Source: Verrucomicrobiaceae bacterium (lineage in GTDB: Bacteria > Verrucomicrobiota > Verrucomicrobiia > Verrucomicrobiales > Verrucomicrobiaceae). From it: 64,000 nt of DNA. The stretch spans positions 2,976,001 to 3,040,000 of the forward strand of contig JADJPM010000004.1 of assembly GCA_016713245.1 (NCBI GenBank), in the 5' to 3' direction. Under the pieces are notes generated by a model, which saw only the letters and a list, made by a program, of their open reading frames with translations, did not search any database and was not told the origin of the DNA. Position numbers and translations under genes: made by a program. Below, in pieces: positions 59,868 to 64,000 of this stretch (the first letter of the stretch is position 1; every line of letters begins with the position of its first letter).

Positions 59868-62528
59868 GTGTTCCGCTTTCTCCGCAACGTCATCTTGCTT
59901 GTGATTGCCAGCTTTCTGCTGGCGGCGGGGGTGTATGCCTTCACGGATTCGTTCAGCCAGCGCTGGCGGGGTTTTGTGACGGGGGAACTGGCCAAACATG
60001 GCGTGTTCCTGGATTTTGACCGGCTTATGATCAGTCCCTTTGGCGGACTGATGGCACGGGAAGTGAGGCTCTTCAATGATCGCGAACGCCAGCAGCAGCT
60101 CGCGAGCGTGGATAGCCTGCATCTGGAGGTGAATGTGGCGGAGCTGATGGAGGGACGGGTGAATGTGGAATCCCTAGAGCTGAGCCACGCCTCCGTGGCG
60201 TTACCAGTGGACCCCGAGCGGCCGGAGTTGACGGTGATCAAGCTGGAGGATTTCAACGCGAAGGCGGTGCTCAATGGCAGCCAAGTGGAGATCCGCCAGG
60301 CCCAGGGGGTGCTCTCCGGCATTCAGCTGGACATTCGCGGCGTGCTGACGCTGCCGAAGGGCGAGGCAAAGCCGGATGAGGAGAAAAAAAGCGCCCTCGA
60401 GCGCCTCAGCATGATGCGTGAACATAGGGCGCAGATCCAAAACGGCCTTGATTGGCTGGCGCGGTTTCAATCTCCCAAGAAGCCACTCATCAGCCTCGAA
60501 GTCAGCGGTGATCTGAACAAGCCACAGGAGCTGAAGGCTGATCTCTCCTTCCGGGCTGAGCAGCTGCAATACGAGGATTACCAATGGGCCGAGTGGATCG
60601 CCGATGCGGAATACGATGGCGGCATGATCGATGTGAAGCGTCTGCATTTGCGAGATCACCTGGGCCAGATCGAGGCGACGGCCACTTGGCGCCTCGGTGC
60701 GGAGCGTGCCCGCTTCCGCCTGAGTTCCAGTGCGGACATTCCAGCGCTTGCCCGCACCTTCTTCGATGTGGATGGGCTGCGTGAGGCGGTATTTTACGAG
60801 CCGCCAGAGCTGGCGCTGGAAGGCTTCTGGTATCCGGGGCGCAACAAGGGCAAGTCGAAGGAGGAGCAGGTCTTTCCCGCCGAGGTCACCGGAAGAGTGG
60901 ACTGCAAACGCTTCGGCACACGTGGGGCCGTTTTTGAAGGCATGAGCGCCAGCATCGGCGTGAACGCGGACGGTTTTTATGTGCGTGATGCCGTGCTGAA
61001 GCACAAGACCGGGCAGGTGCTGCTCCAACTCATGCAGCACCGCACCCTGGGTGTGAAGTATGATGCCACGCTGCGCATGGACCCGAATGTGCTGCTGCCT
61101 TTTGTGCTGCGTGAAAAGACTCGTGATGTGATCCGCCGTTTCCAGTTCGATGAGAAATCCCACATCGACGTGCGGGTGGCAGGTGCCGGGCCATCATTCA
61201 TTCTCCAGGACGGCGTGAACTCCGGCCATGGCGTGCTGCGGAACTTCCACTACAACGGCGTGTATCTGGAGGAGATGGAGGCGGATCTGGCCTTCCAGGG
61301 TTTCTTCCAAAACTTCCGCAATGTGCGCATCCGCCACCCGAAAGGACCCGCCAGCGTGGACGATGTGTTTTTGAACGACGCTGAAAAGTGGGTGCGCCTC
61401 ACGAACGTCCAGGCCGCCAGTGACACAGCAGATCTCCTTCGCTGTTTTGCCCCAAAAGCTGCAGCACACATCGCGAAATACCGTCTCACCGATGGCACGG
61501 AGGTCGCTGTCAATGGAACCGTGGGCATCCGCGAACCGAAGTTCAATGATTACACTGTGACCTTCCGCAAACCCGATGGGGTGGGCCATTACGAGCTGTG
61601 GCGGAAGGATTACACCATCGAAGCCCCAGATGGCGTGGTGAAGATCAAAGACAGCATCCTCTCCTTCGATGTGAAGGGCAGGCTCTTCGAGCGTCCCTTC
61701 CGCGCCGTGGGCCAGACGGACCTCACACCCGGACTCATCGCCTACAATGTGGATGTGAATGCCGGTCTCTTTCCGTATGAGGTGTTTGGCAAGCAACTCG
61801 GCTTCACCGCTTTGAACGCAGATATCAAGGCTCGGGGCGATGATGTGGCCTTTGATGTCAAAGCCAAGGTGCTCGGCGGCGGTGTGACGATGAAAGGCTC
61901 GCTTGATACCTCCAGTTCGCCAAACCCTTACAAGGGTGAGGTGCGTCTTGATGCCATCAGCTTCCGCCAGTTTGAGCAGACCTACTCAAAAAATGATGAC
62001 ACCAGCGAAGGGGATCTCACCGGCCATTTGAACTTCACCGGCCGCGTGGATGACTGGAAGGCGCTCAAAGGAAGCGGCGTGCTCATCATCGTGAATGGCA
62101 ATCTGCTCTCGGTGCCCATTCTCGGCCCGCTCACGCCCATCATCGGTGCCTTGCTGCCACGGCCCATCGCCGGTTACAACATCGCCAAAGAAGCCTCGTG
62201 CAATTTCACCATCGCTGATGGTCATCTCACCACGAAAGATCTCGTGGCGCTCACCAGCAGCTTCCGCGTCACCTCGCGTGGCAGTGTGGATTTCATCCGC
62301 GATGATCTCGATTTCGATGCGGAGGTACGCATCCGCGGCCTTTTGGCCATTCCCACTTTCCTGCTCAGCGAGCTGCTCGCCTATCACGGCACCGGAACCG
62401 TCTCGAATACCAAATGGTCCCCGAAACTCCTCGGCGGTGGAAGGGGCGGCGGCAGCAACGAGGCATCACCACCTCCCGCCACGCCGCAGGAGCCGCCCAA
62501 GAAGCGCCGCTCGCTGTTTGGAAACTGA
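59868..62528 (+). CDS. AsmA/TamB-like outer-membrane-biogenesis-type protein
   Basis: 886 residues from the GTG at 59868 (a TTG at 59838 in the same frame is an alternative and gives ten more residues). One N-terminal membrane helix (FLRNVILLVIASFLLAAGVYAF) anchors a long, repetitive beta-rich periplasmic region: FDRLMISPFGGLMAREVRLFNDRE, VDSLHLEVNVAELMEGRVNVESLELSHASV, and late GHLNFTGRVDDW. The C-terminal RGSVDFIRDDLDFDAEVRIRG matches the AsmA C-terminal type. Such proteins transport phospholipid between membranes. It ends in a low-complexity Gly/Pro/Lys tail. Confidence 0.8.
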   Translation: MFRFLRNVILLVIASFLLAAGVYAFTDSFSQRWRGFVTGELAKHGVFLDFDRLMISPFGGLMAREVRLFNDRERQQQLASVDSLHLEVNVAELMEGRVNVESLELSHASVALPVDPERPELTVIKLEDFNAKAVLNGSQVEIRQAQGVLSGIQLDIRGVLTLPKGEAKPDEEKKSALERLSMMREHRAQIQNGLDWLARFQSPKKPLISLEVSGDLNKPQELKADLSFRAEQLQYEDYQWAEWIADAEYDGGMIDVKRLHLRDHLGQIEATATWRLGAERARFRLSSSADIPALARTFFDVDGLREAVFYEPPELALEGFWYPGRNKGKSKEEQVFPAEVTGRVDCKRFGTRGAVFEGMSASIGVNADGFYVRDAVLKHKTGQVLLQLMQHRTLGVKYDATLRMDPNVLLPFVLREKTRDVIRRFQFDEKSHIDVRVAGAGPSFILQDGVNSGHGVLRNFHYNGVYLEEMEADLAFQGFFQNFRNVRIRHPKGPASVDDVFLNDAEKWVRLTNVQAASDTADLLRCFAPKAAAHIAKYRLTDGTEVAVNGTVGIREPKFNDYTVTFRKPDGVGHYELWRKDYTIEAPDGVVKIKDSILSFDVKGRLFERPFRAVGQTDLTPGLIAYNVDVNAGLFPYEVFGKQLGFTALNADIKARGDDVAFDVKAKVLGGGVTMKGSLDTSSSPNPYKGEVRLDAISFRQFEQTYSKNDDTSEGDLTGHLNFTGRVDDWKALKGSGVLIIVNGNLLSVPILGPLTPIIGALLPRPIAGYNIAKEASCNFTIADGHLTTKDLVALTSSFRVTSRGSVDFIRDDLDFDAEVRIRGLLAIPTFLLSELLAYHGTGTVSNTKWSPKLLGGGRGGGSNEASPPPATPQEPPKKRRSLFGN

Positions 62529-62578
62529 CGCAGAAGGTTGAACGGATGCGCCGCGCATGCTCGTTTGTGGCTCTCCGC

Positions 62579-63589
62579 ATGAAACCGCTCCTCTCCCTGC
62601 TCTCCGTCATCGCCCTCGCCGCCTCGCTGCATGCTGAAAAGATCGTCGAAGTCGTCGGCGAAGGTTTGAAGGAGCCTTTTGGCACTGAATTCGATTCGAA
62701 GGGCACGATGTATGTCGTGGAGATGGTGAGCGGAAATCGCCTCTTCCGCGTCGATGACGGCGGAAAGCTCGTTCACCTCGCCGGACAAGAAAAAGCAGGT
62801 TACAGCGGCGATGGCGGTCCAGCTCTCAATGCGCAGTTCAATGGTCCGCATAACCTCGCCGTGCTGCCGGATGGCAACATCTTGATCGGCGACACCTGGA
62901 ACGGCGTCGTGCGGAAGGTGGACCTCAAAACCAGCACCGTGAGCACGCTGCCAGGCTTTAAAGCCACGGGTAAAAACATCAAAGGCACGGGTCCCTACTG
63001 CATCACCCTCGATTTCACCGGCACGAAACTCTACATCGCCAATTTGCAGCAGGTACATGTCGTCGATCTCGCCAGTGGCACCTGCTCCGTGGTAGCTGGC
63101 AACGGCAAAAAAGGCCGTCCTGAGGATGGCGCCATCGCCACCGAAGCCCCGCTCGTCGATCCGCGTGCTGTGGCCGTGGATCGCAAAGGCCAGATCTACA
63201 TCCTCGAACGCGGCGGCAATGCCCTGCGCGTCGTCGGCACTGATGGCAAGATCCGCACCGTGGTGAACGCCAGCGGCAAAAAGGGCGGCGATGGCGATGG
63301 AGGCCCCGCTGTGGATGCCACGATGGATGGCCCCAAACATCTATGCGTGGACAAGGATGACACGGTGATCATTGCCGATGCCGAAAGCCATCTCGTCCGC
63401 CGCTATATCCCCGCCACCGGCAAGATCGAGCGTCTCGCTGGCACTGGCAAACACGCCAAAGGCGCTCCCGGCGTCGATCCCAAAGCCTGCGCCCTTGCCC
63501 GCCCCCACGGCGTGACCATTCACCCGATCACCGGCGAGCTTTACATCACCGACAGCTACAACAATCGCGTGCTGAAGATCGTGAAGTGA
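62579..63589 (+). CDS. Exported NHL-repeat protein
   Basis: 336 residues. A signal peptide (MKPLLSLLSVIALAASLHA) precedes about five NHL repeats: FDSKGTMYVVEMVSGNRLFRV, HNLAVLPDGNILIGDTWNGVVRKVDL, DPRAVAVDRKGQIYILERGGNALRVV and RPHGVTIHPITGELYITDSYNNRVLKI. A beta-propeller binding protein is expected. The start is chosen at the signal peptide; an upstream reading frame is continuous with the AsmA-like tail in another frame. Confidence 0.88.
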   Translation: MKPLLSLLSVIALAASLHAEKIVEVVGEGLKEPFGTEFDSKGTMYVVEMVSGNRLFRVDDGGKLVHLAGQEKAGYSGDGGPALNAQFNGPHNLAVLPDGNILIGDTWNGVVRKVDLKTSTVSTLPGFKATGKNIKGTGPYCITLDFTGTKLYIANLQQVHVVDLASGTCSVVAGNGKKGRPEDGAIATEAPLVDPRAVAVDRKGQIYILERGGNALRVVGTDGKIRTVVNASGKKGGDGDGGPAVDATMDGPKHLCVDKDDTVIIADAESHLVRRYIPATGKIERLAGTGKHAKGAPGVDPKACALARPHGVTIHPITGELYITDSYNNRVLKIVK

Positions 63590-63594
63590 ATCCC

Positions 63595-63713
63595 GTAGGC
63601 TCGTTCGCTAGAACGAGTGCTTGGGAAGCTTTCGAAAGCCAAGAGACGCCCGACTTCCGCATTCTGGCGAATGCGCCTACAGGCACCGTCGTAGGCTCGT
63701 TCGCCAGAACGAG
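63595..63713. repeat. Cluster of three REP-like palindromes upstream of the RAYT gene
   Basis: Copies A (63595-63617) and C (63691-63713) read GTAGGC then CTCGTTC, GCTA or GCCA, GAACGAG. Copy B (63657-63680) is on the other strand: its reverse complement is GTAGGC then GCATTC, GCCA, GAATGC. The core GTAGGC-xxTTC-GCCA-GAAxx is kept while stem bases change together, the mark of a selected stem-loop. A further palindrome (CTTTCGAAAG) lies at 63628-63637. Copies in opposite orientation resemble a BIME. Confidence 0.85.
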
Positions 63714-63737
63714 GCCTTTCGCCACGTTCACTTTCAC

Positions 63738-64000
63738 ATGTCGAAGGCCCCAGAATCACACAACGAGGATGACCTTCCTGGCCATCTCCCGCGTCTGGCT
63801 GAGAGCGCCTACCAGGGCAAAGCCATCGTGCATTGGACCTTTACCGTGCGGGACCGGGGCACGGGCTGGCTTGATGCCCGGTTCACCACACGCTTTCGAT
63901 GGCTCATGCTGCATGGCTGCGGTCGTTACGAGGTGGCCTGCCCGGTGCATTGCCTCATGCCGGACCACGTTCACATCCTCCTCCACGGCTGGAGCCAGCA
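63738..64000 (+). CDS. REP-associated tyrosine transposase (RAYT), N-terminal part
   Basis: The first 87 residues are in the window and the gene runs off the right edge. After a short N-terminal extension (MSKAPESHNEDDLP...) the Y1-transposase core appears: VHWTFTVRDRGTGWLDARF, then ACPVHCLMPDHVHILLHGW, where DHVHIL holds the HUH metal-binding pair. The catalytic Tyr would be beyond the window. RAYT proteins cut and join single-stranded REP palindromes; the three palindromes at 63595-63713 are the natural substrate candidates. ATG at 63738 is 25 bases after the last palindrome. Confidence 0.88.
   Translation, partial: MSKAPESHNEDDLPGHLPRLAESAYQGKAIVHWTFTVRDRGTGWLDARFTTRFRWLMLHGCGRYEVACPVHCLMPDHVHILLHGWSQ

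Noticed and set aside
63595..63713. CRISPR-like repeats
   Set aside because: Three palindromes in mixed orientation with unequal gaps; there are no regular spacers and no cas genes.

Overview
The window reads as a GC-rich chromosome segment of a Verrucomicrobiota bacterium, probably near Verrucomicrobiaceae/Prosthecobacter. The taxon is inferred from gene content: a planctomycete-type PSCyt1/DUF1549/DUF1553 protein, a Tat-exported DUF1552 protein, Gfo/Idh/MocA oxidoreductases with export signals, several exported NHL, SMP-30 and sialidase-like proteins, and a very large Ala/Gln-rich DUF4175-like protein. No rRNA, tRNA or CRISPR array was recognised.

Left end (1-3.36 kb): this reads as the remains of an integron. 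An IntI-type integrase gene (2193-3289, +) is split by an 83-bp insertion made of four small hairpins. To its left lie two outward-facing single-gene cassettes (1428-2036 and 794-1294, both -). They are separated by a recognisable attC site with R boxes, an unpaired central spacer and an L box with an extrahelical base (1315-1409). The attC of the second cassette is cut by the 3' end of a group II intron (ends about 766), whose reverse transcriptase is frameshifted by a 4-bp duplication.

3.4-22.7 kb: menaquinone genes menF (frameshifted) and menD, a Gfo/Idh/MocA protein, an Rpn-type nuclease, an MsbA-like ABC exporter, a Bax-inhibitor-1-like protein, a class V aminotransferase, a Uup-like ABC-F ATPase, a Uma2 protein, the DUF4175-like giant, a GH71/99-like protein and deoC. 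22.7-31 kb: an IS630 element sitting in a PIN-domain remnant, then a run of minus-strand genes (oxidoreductase, Lon-substrate-domain protein, sugar isomerase, ferredoxin, PH-domain, YdcF, SMP-30, RelE/ParE-type toxin-antitoxin pair, esterase).

31-46.6 kb: rsmB with a BatA-like VWA protein, the PSD1 protein facing DUF1552, a three-gene lipid-modification operon (FAD oxidoreductase, DUF1365, cyclopropane-fatty-acid synthase), a YeiH transporter, a broken nucleotidyltransferase pair, a NuoE-NuoF fusion and a SUMF1-type protein. 46.6-64 kb: a LRR-Roc-COR (ROCO) protein, dipeptide epimerase, citrate synthase, a nucleoside MFS transporter, decayed AbrB/VapC/MazF toxin-antitoxin pieces, a lactonase, a sialidase-like protein, a DUF362 protein, an AsmA-like protein, an NHL-repeat protein and, at the right edge, a REP-associated tyrosine transposase (RAYT) preceded by three REP-like palindromes.

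The main theme of the window is palindromic repeats. At least six families of REP/MITE-like palindromes are visible, several of them inserted inside genes (in frame in menD and the PSD1 gene, disruptive in intI), in a window that also carries a RAYT, an IS630, a group II intron and an integron.
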